NCBI RefSeq assembly: GCF_018599185.1
Contig: NZ_JAHFVL010000001.1
Coordinates: 372,001-436,000 of the forward strand
Origin: Rhodanobacter sp. LX-99
GTDB taxonomy: Bacteria > Pseudomonadota > Gammaproteobacteria > Xanthomonadales > Rhodanobacteraceae
Reading direction: 5' to 3'
Length of the DNA stretch: 64,000 nucleotides
In this document: one piece after another, positions 44,039 to 53,091 of the stretch
Layout: each line of letters starts with the position of its first letter
How positions within the stretch are numbered: the first letter of the stretch is position 1
Translations under genes and position numbers: made by a program
The notes under the pieces: generated by a model
Seen by the model: only the letters and a program-made list of their open reading frames with translations
Told to the model about the DNA's origin: nothing
Databases searched by the model: none

Positions 44039-46444
44039 ATGCCTACCCTGCTCCGCTGCCTCCTGCTCCTGCTGCTGACTCTCGGCAGCACCGCGTCGCT
44101 TGCCCAGAACGCCGAGCCGTCGGCGACCGCGCCGGCGGCGACACCCGCGCAGACGCTGGACCAGCTGGGCAGCCAGCTCGACACCGTCAAGGCCGCGCTG
44201 AAGGACAACAAATCCGACGTGCCGCTGGCCGACCTGCGCACCACCGCGCTCGGCGTGCAGGACCAGGCGCGCCAGTTGGCCGCCAACCTCGCGCCACAGA
44301 TGACCGCCTTGCAGGCGCAGCTTGCCGTGCTGGGTCCGGCGCCGGCGAAGGGAACGCCGGCGGAGGCACCGGAAGTCGCCGCGCAGCGCCGCAAACTCGA
44401 CAAGGCGCAGGCCGACCTGGATGCGCAGATCAAGCAGGCGCAGCTGCTCGGCCAGAACGCGACGCAACTGGCGGCGCAGATTTCCGGCCTGCGCAACGAC
44501 GAGTTCCAGGCGCGGCTGGCCTCGCGCACGGCCACGCCGTTCAGCCGCACGTTCTGGGCCGATCCGGTACGCACGTTCCCGGACGACATGGTGCGCCTCA
44601 AGCGCCTCGGCTCGCGCTTCGCCGGCGCCGTGGGGCAGGCATGGCAACCGTCGAACCGGCAACCTTTCGCGTGGTGCCTGATCGCCGCCGCGCTGCTGCT
44701 GGGCGGTGGCCGCTGGGTGCTGGAACGGCTGTTGTTGCTGCTGGCCACGCGCCACGTGCCGGACGGCCACCTGCGGCGCAGCGCGATGGCCGCCGCCGTG
44801 GCGCTGACCGCGGTCCTCACCACCGGGTTGGCGGCGCAACTGGTCTACCTGGGATTGAACTGGAACGACATCCTGGACGATGACCTCGCCGCGCTGGCCA
44901 CCAGCGTGGTCGGGCTGGTGTGCTTCGCCGCCTACGTGACCGGGCTGGGTCGGGCGCTGTTGTCGGTACCGCGGCCATCGTGGCGCCTGCCGGCGCTGTC
45001 CGACCTGGCGGCGCAACGGCTGCACCTGTTCCCGTGGCTGCTGGCCGCGGCGGCGCTGCTGTTCGGCCTGCTCGACCGCACCAGCCGCGCGATCGGCACC
45101 AGCCTGCCGGCCACTGTCGCCACGCGCGGCCTGTTCGCGCTGGTCATCAGCGGCCTGATCGGCCTGGCGCTGCTGCGCCTGCGCCGCACCCGCCGGGAAC
45201 TGGCCGCCAGCGGCGCCGAGCCGGAGCACCGGCCGGTCTGGCTCGGCCTGCTGACCGCGGCCGCCACGCTCGGCGTGGCGGTCAGCTGGCTGGGCGTGGC
45301 TACCGGCTTCATCGCGATGGCGTTCTTCGTCGCCGTGCAGATGCTGTGGGTCGGCGTGATCGTGGCCACGGTGTACCTGCTGATCCACCTGCTCACCGAC
45401 CTGATCGACACCTTGCTGTCGCCGCGCGGGCGCAGCGGCCAGCGGCTGCAGGCCACCTTCCAGTTGGCTCCGCACACGCTGGAACAGACCGCCATCCTGC
45501 TCGCCGGCGTCTGTCGCGTCGGGCTGGTGCTGCTGGCACTGGCGACCGTGCTGACCCCGTTCGGCGCCGGCCCGAAGGACCTGCTGGCCAGCGCCGAACA
45601 GACCCTCGGCAACTTCAGGCTCGGCGACCTGGCGATCAACCCGGGCAGCATCTTCGGCGCCGCGCTGGTGCTGGTGGGGGGACTGTTCGTGCTGCGCACG
45701 CTCAAGCGCTGGCTGCGCGAGCAACTGCTGCCGAAGTCCACGATGGAACCGGGCATGCAGGACTCCATCGCCACCCTGCTCGGCTACCTCGGCGGCATGC
45801 TGGTGTTCGTGCTGACGCTGGCCGCGCTGCACGTGGACCTGAAGAGCATCGCCTGGATCGTCAGCGCGCTGTCGGTGGGCATCGGCTTCGGCCTGCAGGC
45901 GATCGTGCAGAACTTCATCTCCGGCCTGATCCTGCTGGTCGAGCGGCCGGTGAAGGTGGGCGACTGGGTCAGCCTGAGCAGCGACGTCGAGGGCGACATC
46001 CGCCGCATCAACGTGCGCGCCACCGAGATCCAGATGTGGGACCGCTCCACCGTGATCGTGCCGAACTCGCAGCTGATCACCCAGAACGTGCGCAACGTCA
46101 CCCTGGCCAACGCGCAGGGCCGCGTGCAGATCAAGCTGCCGATGCCGCTGGATACCGACGCCGGCAAGGTGCGCGAGCTGGTGCTGGGGGTCCTGCGCGC
46201 GCATCACGGCACGCTGTCCACGCCGGCGCCGTACGTGCAACTGGAAAGCGTCGCCACCGGCGTGATGACCTTCAACTGCGTCGCCTACGTCGGCAGCCCG
46301 CGCGAGGTCGGCGGCGTGAAGAGCGAGCTGCTGTTCGAGATCCTCGAACGCCTGCGCAGCGAGCGGCTGCCGATGACCAGCCCGCAAAGCATGCTGGTGC
46401 GCACGTTGCCGCCGCTGCCCGAGGAAGACGAGCACACCGGCTGA
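44039..46444 (+). CDS. MscS-family mechanosensitive channel with DUF3772 domain
   Basis: 801 residues. Signal peptide (LLLLLLTLGSTASLAQNA), a periplasmic DUF3772 coiled-coil region rich in Gln/Ala/Leu (about 23-200), several membrane helices, then an MscS core. TM3 reads SIAWIVSALSVGIGFGLQA, followed by the QNFISGLILLVERPVKVGDW beta domain start and the C-terminal cage. It opens under membrane tension to release solutes. It stands alone on the plus strand. The antisense frames over it are composition artefacts. Confidence 0.9.
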   Translation: MPTLLRCLLLLLLTLGSTASLAQNAEPSATAPAATPAQTLDQLGSQLDTVKAALKDNKSDVPLADLRTTALGVQDQARQLAANLAPQMTALQAQLAVLGPAPAKGTPAEAPEVAAQRRKLDKAQADLDAQIKQAQLLGQNATQLAAQISGLRNDEFQARLASRTATPFSRTFWADPVRTFPDDMVRLKRLGSRFAGAVGQAWQPSNRQPFAWCLIAAALLLGGGRWVLERLLLLLATRHVPDGHLRRSAMAAAVALTAVLTTGLAAQLVYLGLNWNDILDDDLAALATSVVGLVCFAAYVTGLGRALLSVPRPSWRLPALSDLAAQRLHLFPWLLAAAALLFGLLDRTSRAIGTSLPATVATRGLFALVISGLIGLALLRLRRTRRELAASGAEPEHRPVWLGLLTAAATLGVAVSWLGVATGFIAMAFFVAVQMLWVGVIVATVYLLIHLLTDLIDTLLSPRGRSGQRLQATFQLAPHTLEQTAILLAGVCRVGLVLLALATVLTPFGAGPKDLLASAEQTLGNFRLGDLAINPGSIFGAALVLVGGLFVLRTLKRWLREQLLPKSTMEPGMQDSIATLLGYLGGMLVFVLTLAALHVDLKSIAWIVSALSVGIGFGLQAIVQNFISGLILLVERPVKVGDWVSLSSDVEGDIRRINVRATEIQMWDRSTVIVPNSQLITQNVRNVTLANAQGRVQIKLPMPLDTDAGKVRELVLGVLRAHHGTLSTPAPYVQLESVATGVMTFNCVAYVGSPREVGGVKSELLFEILERLRSERLPMTSPQSMLVRTLPPLPEEDEHTG

Positions 46445-46539
46445 GGCGGCAACGGTCCGCCGCGCACGATCGAAGCCGGCGAGACAGGAAACGGCGGGCG
46501 CGCTAGCCTGTGTGCGGTTTCCGCCAACGGAGTCCCGTC

Positions 46540-46968
46540 ATGCCGACACCCCATCCCCACGGCAGCACCATCATCCCCTGCCTGCGCTACCGCGACGCGC
46601 ACGCCGCGATCGAGTGGCTGTGCAAGGCGTTCGGTTTCGAGAAGCAGGCCGTCTACGAGAACGAGGACGGCGGCGTGGAGCACGCCCAGCTCACCTTCGG
46701 CAACGGCATGGTCATGCTCGGCGAAGTGCGCGACAACGAGTTCGGCCGGCACATCGCCCAGCCCGACGAAATCGGCGGCCGCGAAACGCAATGCGCCTGC
46801 GTGATCGTCAGCAACTGCAAGTCGCACTACCAGCAGGCGAAAGCCGCCGGCGCGGTGATCGTCGACGACTACGCCGAGAAGGACTACGGCGGCGCCGGCT
46901 ACAGCTGCCACGACCCGGAAGGCCACCTGTGGTACTTCGGCAGCTACGACCCGTGGCAGCCCGGATGA
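46540..46968 (+). CDS. VOC-family (glyoxalase/bleomycin resistance-like) protein
   Basis: 142 residues. The glyoxalase fold is seen in IIPCLRYRDAHAAIEWLCKA, FGFEKQAVYENEDG, VEHAQLTFGNGMVMLGEV and the closing SCHDPEGHLWYFGSYDPW, as in the PhnB-like and YdfO-like VOC group. No substrate can be given. ATG 46540 has GGAG seven bases upstream. The stop is ten bases from that of the convergent AraC gene. Confidence 0.86.
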   Translation: MPTPHPHGSTIIPCLRYRDAHAAIEWLCKAFGFEKQAVYENEDGGVEHAQLTFGNGMVMLGEVRDNEFGRHIAQPDEIGGRETQCACVIVSNCKSHYQQAKAAGAVIVDDYAEKDYGGAGYSCHDPEGHLWYFGSYDPWQPG

Positions 46969-46978
46969 TGCCGGCCGC

Positions 46979-47866
46979 CTATGGCAATGCCGACACCGGC
47001 AGGTAGACGTCCGTACGCAACACCGCTTCCGGGGTCTGCTCCGGGTCATCGAGGTAATGGTGGAACAGCGGTTCGTCGCGCAATGCGTAGCCGCTGTGCG
47101 GCAGCCACTCGGCCAGCAGTGCGTCGGTCGCCGGCTCCAGCCCGGCATAGGGCCCCACGTGGCGCAGGCGAGCCCACTGGCCGCCGCCCAGGGTGAGCGG
47201 CACGGTGCCGTCGCCGGCCGTGGCTTCAGCGCTGAACGCCAGCGCGCAATCGAACTCGCATTCGGCCGGCGGCGTGTCGCGACGATCCTGCTGCGGCACG
47301 CCGTAGATGCCGGCAATGCACTCGATCAGGCCATGCTGCGCAGCCCAGCCGAACAGCGCCTCGTAGGCCACGGCGAGGTCGGCGAAGTCGCCCGCGTTGC
47401 GCGTGGCCACCAGCGCGAACGGCTCCAGCGAGACCACTTCGACCTGCAGCAGCGACATCGGCACGGCCTCGTCCACGGGCGCCCGGCTGAGACGCGCGAG
47501 TTCGCCCGCCACGCGTGCCGGCTGCGCGCGCAGTTCGCTCGGGCTGGCGCCGAAGGCCTGGCGAAACGCCCGTGCGAAGGCCTGCGGCGTTTCGTAGCCG
47601 ACCGCCAGCGCGGCGTCGGTCACCGCCTGCGCGGGATCGGACAGCAACTGCAGGGCGCGCAGCAGGCGCAGCCGCGCCACCGTGCGGCCGATCGTCTCGC
47701 CGGTCAGCGCGCGGTACACGCGATGGAAATGGAACGGCGAAAGCTGCGCGGCCTGGCCCAGTTCGGCCAGGTCCGGCAGTTCGGCATCGTTCGCCACCGC
47801 CTGCTGCAGCAGGGCGATCGCGCGATCGATGCGGCGCAGGTAGTCGTTGCGGGTGCGGCTTTTCAT
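46979..47866 (-). CDS. AraC-family regulator with GyrI-like ligand domain
   Basis: 295 residues. Two N-terminal helix-turn-helix units: LAELGQAAQLSPFHFHRVYR and VTDAALAVGYETPQAFARAF. A C-terminal GyrI-like/SOUL-type effector domain from about residue 135 contains VEVVSLEPFALVATRNAGDF and ARLRHVGPYAGL. The Rob/BmrR-like layout implies a small lipophilic ligand. It follows the esterase and serine hydrolase genes on the same strand; ATG 47866 gives MKSRTRNDYLRRIDRA. Confidence 0.87.
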   Translation of the reverse strand: MKSRTRNDYLRRIDRAIALLQQAVANDAELPDLAELGQAAQLSPFHFHRVYRALTGETIGRTVARLRLLRALQLLSDPAQAVTDAALAVGYETPQAFARAFRQAFGASPSELRAQPARVAGELARLSRAPVDEAVPMSLLQVEVVSLEPFALVATRNAGDFADLAVAYEALFGWAAQHGLIECIAGIYGVPQQDRRDTPPAECEFDCALAFSAEATAGDGTVPLTLGGGQWARLRHVGPYAGLEPATDALLAEWLPHSGYALRDEPLFHHYLDDPEQTPEAVLRTDVYLPVSALP

Positions 47867-47945
47867 GGCAAGTCTCCGTGGGGGCTGGAAGCAGTCTGCG
47901 TGAACGCTCCGCGCCCGGCGGTCCGGATCTTGCGCAGTTGCCGGA

Positions 47946-49577
47946 TTACGGCGCCGCCGCGGCCCGCTTCCGCTCCGAGTCCGGCCGCGCCACCGCATAC
48001 ATCTCCCACGCCATCTGCTTGAGCAGCCCCTGACGGTCGTCGCCCTGCGCGTACAGGTCGAAGTGGGTCTTGCCCGGCAGGAAGCGGAAGTCCGACTTCG
48101 CCCCCAGGCCATCCAGCACCGCCTTGAACTTGTGCGCGGCGCCGTCGAGATAGAACGTGTCGGCGGTGCCCACGACCACGTGGATCCTGCCGTCCAGGTC
48201 GGCCCTCAGCCGCGGCCAGTTCGCCTGCACGAGGTGGGCGATGTCGTAGTGCTCGCGCCAGTACGCCACCACCGCCGGATCGACCGCGCCGGTGTCGCGG
48301 TCGAACATCGGCATCGGCCGGCCGTCCGCACCGCGCGGCGAGAACACCCACTCGAACGAGGCCATCTGGCCGCCGTACTCGCCCAGCACGCGCTCGAGCT
48401 TCGCGAATGCCTCGTAGCTGGCCTGCACCTTGCCCTTGTCGCGCACCAGCGGGTAGGCGGAACCGTCCGCCCGGCGATAGACGTTCGCGTTCGGCGCGTA
48501 CAGGTCCACGCCGGTGAAATCGTGGAAGTCGCTGGGGTCGGGCGAGGTCGACCAGGTGCCGCCGAAGATTTTCGGGTAGCGCGTCTGCAGCCACAGCGTG
48601 GCCCAGCCGCCGGAGGAATGGCCGGTGAGGAAGCGGCCGGACGGCCGCGCATCCATGCGGTAACGCGATTCCAGCTGCGGGATCAGCTCGGTGGTCAGCG
48701 CCTGGCCCCACGGGCCGTTGTTCACCGAGTCGGCGAATTCGTGCGTGCCGGTGGCGCTGGACTGGTCCAGGAATACCCAGATCATCGGCGGCATCTGGCG
48801 CTCGGCCATCGCGCCATAGACCATCGCGGCGCTGCCGGCGAGCGATGCCGCGCCGCCGCCGTAGCCGTGGGTGGAATACACCACCGGCCAGGTCTGCTTC
48901 GCGCCTGGCTCATAGCCCGGCGGCAACAGCACCCAGCCGCGCATGTGGATGGGGCGCCCCCAGAACGCGCTCAGCGCCGGGCTGACGAAGTCGAGCGGCT
49001 GCGCGGCGCGGCGCGCCTCGTCGAGGTGCTTGCGGGTGGTCTCGCTGAAGTAGCGCATGGGCAGGTCCCACGGCTCGCGCGCGGGCAGCACGCGGTCCAG
49101 GCTAAGGCTGGGTATCGCCTTGGCCGGCAGGTGCACCTTCAGCACCTCGCTGACCAGATCGCCCGCACCGCGCCCGCCGTAGTTGTAGTCGTGGTTGACG
49201 TCGAGCACCGCCTGCACGAAGTAGTCGCCGGGCGGCAGTTGCGACCAGCCGGCCGGGTACGCCAGCGCATCGGCGTCGATGTCCACGCCCTGTCCCGGCG
49301 CCAGCCGACTCACTTCGCGCCCGGCCACCGAGGCCTGGGTGGCGCCGAACGGATTGGCGTCCACCTCGTCGACCTTGCCGTCCTTCGCCGCGGCGATGGC
49401 CGCCCTGGCATCGGCGGCGAACAGCAGCAGCCGGCCCGACGCCGGCTGGGTCAGCGTACTGCCCAGTTGGACATGGAACTGGCTGTGCGCCACCGGCGCG
49501 TCGGTGCGCGCCAGCGCCACGCCGGCGAACAGGCCGCAGCCCAGCACGATCGCTACTGCACGATGCAAGTCACGCAT
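47946..49577 (-). CDS. Secreted alpha/beta-hydrolase (esterase D-like)
   Basis: 543 residues. Signal peptide (VAIVLGCGLFAGVALA), a beta-rich N-terminal half (residues 30-200), then an alpha/beta-hydrolase of the putative esterase family: WPVVYSTHGYGGG, the nucleophile in FLTGHSSGGWATLWL, the acid in VVGTADTFYLDGAA and the histidine in FLPGKTHFDLYAQ. It is probably periplasmic. Substrate unknown. It is followed by the AraC regulator (79-base gap) and preceded by a serine hydrolase, all on the minus strand. Confidence 0.83.
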   Translation of the reverse strand: MRDLHRAVAIVLGCGLFAGVALARTDAPVAHSQFHVQLGSTLTQPASGRLLLFAADARAAIAAAKDGKVDEVDANPFGATQASVAGREVSRLAPGQGVDIDADALAYPAGWSQLPPGDYFVQAVLDVNHDYNYGGRGAGDLVSEVLKVHLPAKAIPSLSLDRVLPAREPWDLPMRYFSETTRKHLDEARRAAQPLDFVSPALSAFWGRPIHMRGWVLLPPGYEPGAKQTWPVVYSTHGYGGGAASLAGSAAMVYGAMAERQMPPMIWVFLDQSSATGTHEFADSVNNGPWGQALTTELIPQLESRYRMDARPSGRFLTGHSSGGWATLWLQTRYPKIFGGTWSTSPDPSDFHDFTGVDLYAPNANVYRRADGSAYPLVRDKGKVQASYEAFAKLERVLGEYGGQMASFEWVFSPRGADGRPMPMFDRDTGAVDPAVVAYWREHYDIAHLVQANWPRLRADLDGRIHVVVGTADTFYLDGAAHKFKAVLDGLGAKSDFRFLPGKTHFDLYAQGDDRQGLLKQMAWEMYAVARPDSERKRAAAAP

Positions 49578-49638
49578 GTCGATTCCCCGGTATCACGGCG
49601 GTGGAAAAGCCGGGGCCGCGATCGACCCCGGCGCCTGT

Positions 49639-51318
49639 TCAATGCTTGTCGGTATCCGGCTTGTCCGCGACCGGCACCATGCGCAGATCCTGGAAGTCGA
49701 AGCTGAAGTCGGTCAGCGGCGAGATCGGCTGCATGCGCACTTCGCTGACATGGCCGTCCACGTCCAGGCTGAAGGTGACGAAGGCGTCGGCGTTGAGCGT
49801 GCGGTCGTCCCAGCGCACGGTGAAGGTGTCGTGCTGCCACGGCGTCATCGTGCCGACCAGCTGCGCGGTCTTCGAGAAACGCAGGCGCAACTTGCCGTCC
49901 TCCTGGCTGACGATGACGTCGCCATACCAGGGGTCGCGATACGTGCCGGCGTATTTCGCCAGCGCCAGCGAGGGCTTGCTGCGCTTGTCGCGCGCCGCTT
50001 CATGCTTGGCCAGGCTGTCGTCGGCCTTCGCCTCGGATTTCTTTACGGCCTTGTCGTACGCGGCGACCCAGTCGGTCTTGTGCTCCGGGTTCAGGTACGC
50101 ATCGAGCACGCGGTAGGTCACCGCGTTGAACGCAGCGCCGGACTCGGCATTGGTCAGCACCACCACGCCGAGCTTCAGCTCCGGCACCAGGGTCACCCGC
50201 GAGACCATGCCGGGCCAGCCGCCGGTGTGCCAGACCAGCTTCCTGCCGAGGTAGTCGGACAGGAACCAGCTTTCGCCGTAGCCGGAAAAATTCGGCACCA
50301 GCGGCGCCAGTTCGGGAACCGGCGGCTTGCCGACCTTGATCGGGGTCAGCACGCTCCACATCTCGCGCTGGCTGTCCTCGGAGAACAGCCGCGCCGGCTT
50401 GCCGTCGGCGCCCGTCGTCGGCAGCACGCCGCCGGCCAGCTGCACGTTCATCCACTTGGCCAGGTCGTGCACGCTGGAATAGATGCCGCCGGCGCCGGGG
50501 TCGTTGAGCCAAGCCATCGGCGGCACCGGCTTGAGGTCCTTGAAGTCGGCCTTGGCGTGGCCGGTGGCCACGTCCATGCCGGGCTTCAGATACGTCATGT
50601 CCACCAGCGAATCGTCCATGCCGACCGGCTTGAACAGATGCTGGCGCACGTAGTCGGCGTAGCTCTGGCCGGAGGCCTGTTCGATCACCAGGGTGGCCAC
50701 CGCGAACAGGATGTTGTCGTAGGCGTAGCCGCTGCGGAAGCCGTTCTTGATCGGCACGTGGGCCAGCCGCTCGACCACCTCCTTCGTGCTGTACGAAGTC
50801 GGCGGCCAGTACAGGAGGTCGCCCGCGCCGAGGCTGAGGCCGCTGCGATGCGCGAGCAGGTCGCGGATGCGCATCTCGTGGGTGACGTACGGGTCGGACA
50901 TGCGGAACCACGGCAGGTGGTCGATCACGCGGTCGTCCATCTTCAGCTTGCCTTGCCCGGCCAGCTGCTGCAGCGCGGCGGCGGTGAATGCCTTGGTGTT
51001 GGAGGCGATCGCGAACAGCGTGTTCGCGTCCACCGGGTCCGGCTTGCCGATCTCGCGCAGGCCGAAGCCCTGCTCCAGCACCACCTTGCCGTCCTTGACG
51101 ATCGCCACGGCGATGCCCGGCACGTCGAAGGTCTTGCGCGCACTGTCGACGTAGGCAGAGAAGTCCTGCAGCTGCGCCGGCAGCATCGGCCGCACGAGGT
51201 CGCCGGTCGAAACCGGCGGCGGCGACTTCGCGGCCGGGGCCTGCGCCCACGAGGCGGTGGCGGAAACGAGCAGCGCGCAGCACAGCGCCAGGCGCAGGGA
51301 AAGGGGTCGCTGGGACAT
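49639..51318 (-). CDS. Periplasmic serine hydrolase (class C beta-lactamase fold)
   Basis: 559 residues. Signal peptide (LALCCALLVSATASWAQA). Beta-lactamase/transpeptidase fold with Ser106-xx-Lys109 in AIASNTKAFTAA, the Tyr-x-Asn equivalent in GYAYDNILFA and a HTGG (KTG-like) motif in LVWHTGGWPGM. A DUF3471-like C-terminal domain of about 120 residues follows (YAGTYRDPWYGDVIVSQEDG). It is likely a peptidase or esterase rather than an antibiotic-resistance enzyme. ATG 51318 has GGAG six bases upstream. Confidence 0.87.
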   Translation of the reverse strand: MSQRPLSLRLALCCALLVSATASWAQAPAAKSPPPVSTGDLVRPMLPAQLQDFSAYVDSARKTFDVPGIAVAIVKDGKVVLEQGFGLREIGKPDPVDANTLFAIASNTKAFTAAALQQLAGQGKLKMDDRVIDHLPWFRMSDPYVTHEMRIRDLLAHRSGLSLGAGDLLYWPPTSYSTKEVVERLAHVPIKNGFRSGYAYDNILFAVATLVIEQASGQSYADYVRQHLFKPVGMDDSLVDMTYLKPGMDVATGHAKADFKDLKPVPPMAWLNDPGAGGIYSSVHDLAKWMNVQLAGGVLPTTGADGKPARLFSEDSQREMWSVLTPIKVGKPPVPELAPLVPNFSGYGESWFLSDYLGRKLVWHTGGWPGMVSRVTLVPELKLGVVVLTNAESGAAFNAVTYRVLDAYLNPEHKTDWVAAYDKAVKKSEAKADDSLAKHEAARDKRSKPSLALAKYAGTYRDPWYGDVIVSQEDGKLRLRFSKTAQLVGTMTPWQHDTFTVRWDDRTLNADAFVTFSLDVDGHVSEVRMQPISPLTDFSFDFQDLRMVPVADKPDTDKH

Positions 51319-51469
51319 CGGGGGCTCCGCGGGTGGCAAGGTCGCCACTATCGCGGCAAACCGCAGGCAAGGCCAGCGCTGGAAGTCACGGCCTCGACGC
51401 AGCACGCGGCAACGCCGATCATGGCGCCATCGTGCCGCGCAGTGCGGCCACGTCGAACCGAGGAACGCG

Positions 51470-52261
51470 ATGGACCCCGTGGAATGGATCGCCGCCCATG
51501 CCCTGCGGCTGTGGGCACTGCTGCTGTTGCTGGCCCTGCTGGCCGGGGACCTCGCCTGGCGGCACAACGCGCGCCGGCGGCGCCATGCGCTCGCGCGCGG
51601 CGATACGCCGACCGCGCTGCGCTGGCAGATCGGGCTGATCCTGCTGCTGGCGCTTGCCCTGCTGTTCCTCGCCATCGCCTCCGCGGTAGCCGGCCAGCAG
51701 GCAGGCGAGCTGGCGCGCTTCGACACCGGCCTGGCCGCGAATCTGCGTACGCAATTGCCATTGCCGATATTGCAAGGCATCGCGATGGTCACCCATCTCG
51801 GCGACCTGCTGTGGGTGGCGCCGGCGGCCGCCGTGGTGGCAGTGCTCCTGCTGCTGCGCCGGCACCGACAGCTGGCGGGCGTCTGGGTGGTGGCACTGTT
51901 CGGCATCCTGCCGATCAACGGCAGCCTCAAGGCGCTGTTCCAGCGGGTGCGGCCGCTGCACGACCACGGCTTCATCGTCGAGCGCGGCTGGAGTTTCCCC
52001 AGCGGCCATGCCTTCGGCTCCATCGTGTTCTACGGCATGCTCGCCTACGTGCTGCTGCGCCTGCTGCCGCAACGATTCCATCGCGCGGTGATCGCCGCCG
52101 CGGTGCTGCTGGTCGGCGTGGTCGGGATCAGCCGCGTGCTGCTGCAGGTGCACTATTTCAGCGACGTGATGGCCGGCTACGCCGCGGGCGCGGCGTGGCT
52201 GGTGCTGTGCATCGGCGCCGCCGAGCACCTGGGCAAGCCTGCCGCAGGAGTGCAGCCATGA
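51470..52261 (+). CDS. PAP2-family membrane phosphatase
   Basis: 263 residues, about six membrane helices. The lipid phosphatase signature is complete: KALFQRVRP, SFPSGHAFGS with its histidine, and GISRVLLQVHYFSDVMAG. It may recycle undecaprenyl pyrophosphate or dephosphorylate phosphatidate. ATG 51470 has AGGA five bases upstream. Its stop overlaps the DUF72 start by four bases (ATGA), so both are translated from one message. Confidence 0.9.
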   Translation: MDPVEWIAAHALRLWALLLLLALLAGDLAWRHNARRRRHALARGDTPTALRWQIGLILLLALALLFLAIASAVAGQQAGELARFDTGLAANLRTQLPLPILQGIAMVTHLGDLLWVAPAAAVVAVLLLLRRHRQLAGVWVVALFGILPINGSLKALFQRVRPLHDHGFIVERGWSFPSGHAFGSIVFYGMLAYVLLRLLPQRFHRAVIAAAVLLVGVVGISRVLLQVHYFSDVMAGYAAGAAWLVLCIGAAEHLGKPAAGVQP

Positions 52262-53091
52262 ACGACCTGTTCGCCCCCGCCAGCCCGGTCGGCCCGCGCA
52301 TCCGCGTCGGCATCGGCGGCTGGAACTACGCGCCGTGGCGCGACAACTTCTATCCGGCCAAGCTGGTGCAACGGCGCGAGCTGGAATACGCCAGCCGCCA
52401 GCTGCGTGCGATCGAGATCAACGGCACGTTCTACGGCGCGCAGAAGCCGGCGACCTACGCCAAGTGGGCCGCGGAGACGCCGGCCGGTTTCGTGTTCTCG
52501 CTGAAGGCGCCGCGCTACATCGCCGAAGGCAAACGACTGGCCGACACCGGCAACGGCATCCGCGGCTTCGTGCACGGCGGCCTGGCCGAGATGGGCGACC
52601 GGCTGGGGCCGATCCTGTGGCAGCTGCCGCCGTCACGGCCGTTCGATGCCAGCGACCTCTCCGCCTTCCTCGACAAGCTGCCGCGCGAACTGGACGGCCA
52701 GCCGCTGCGCCACGTGCTGGAGGTACGCCACCCCAGTTTCCTCGACGCACGCTACGTGGAACTGGCGCGCGCGCAGCGCGTGCCCACCGTATTCACCGAC
52801 TCGCCCGACTACCCTTCGCTGGCCGACCTCACCGGTGACTTCAGCTACGCACGATTGATGCGCAGCGAAGACGGCAACCCCACCGGCTACACGCCCGCCG
52901 AACTGGACCGCTGGGCCGGATACGCGCACACCTGGGCCGCGGGCAACGACATCGCCGACCTGCCGCACGCCGCCGCGCTGCAACCGCCAGGCCCGCCGCG
53001 CGACGTGTTCGTGTTCTTCATCAGCGCCGCCAAGCACCGCAACCCGGCCGCGGCGATGGCGCTGCAGGCGCGCGTCGATGCGTTGGCCTGA
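52258..53091 (+). CDS. DUF72 family protein (TIM-barrel-like)
   Basis: 277 residues. DUF72 motifs are clear: VGIGGWNYAPWRDNFYP at the N-terminus, AIEINGTFYGAQKPATYAKW, FSLKAPRYI, PILWQLPPS, and EVRHPSFLD. Members adopt a TIM-barrel fold; the biochemical role is unknown. It is coupled to the PAP2 gene upstream. Its TGA directly abuts the stop of the convergent POT transporter (53092), with no bases between. Confidence 0.88.
   Translation: MNDLFAPASPVGPRIRVGIGGWNYAPWRDNFYPAKLVQRRELEYASRQLRAIEINGTFYGAQKPATYAKWAAETPAGFVFSLKAPRYIAEGKRLADTGNGIRGFVHGGLAEMGDRLGPILWQLPPSRPFDASDLSAFLDKLPRELDGQPLRHVLEVRHPSFLDARYVELARAQRVPTVFTDSPDYPSLADLTGDFSYARLMRSEDGNPTGYTPAELDRWAGYAHTWAAGNDIADLPHAAALQPPGPPRDVFVFFISAAKHRNPAAAMALQARVDALA

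Noticed and set aside
43883..46435. Long open frame (850 residues) antisense to the MscS-type channel gene
   Set aside because: It is rich in Gln, Arg, Ala and His with no domain and reflects the third-position GC of the real gene on the plus strand.
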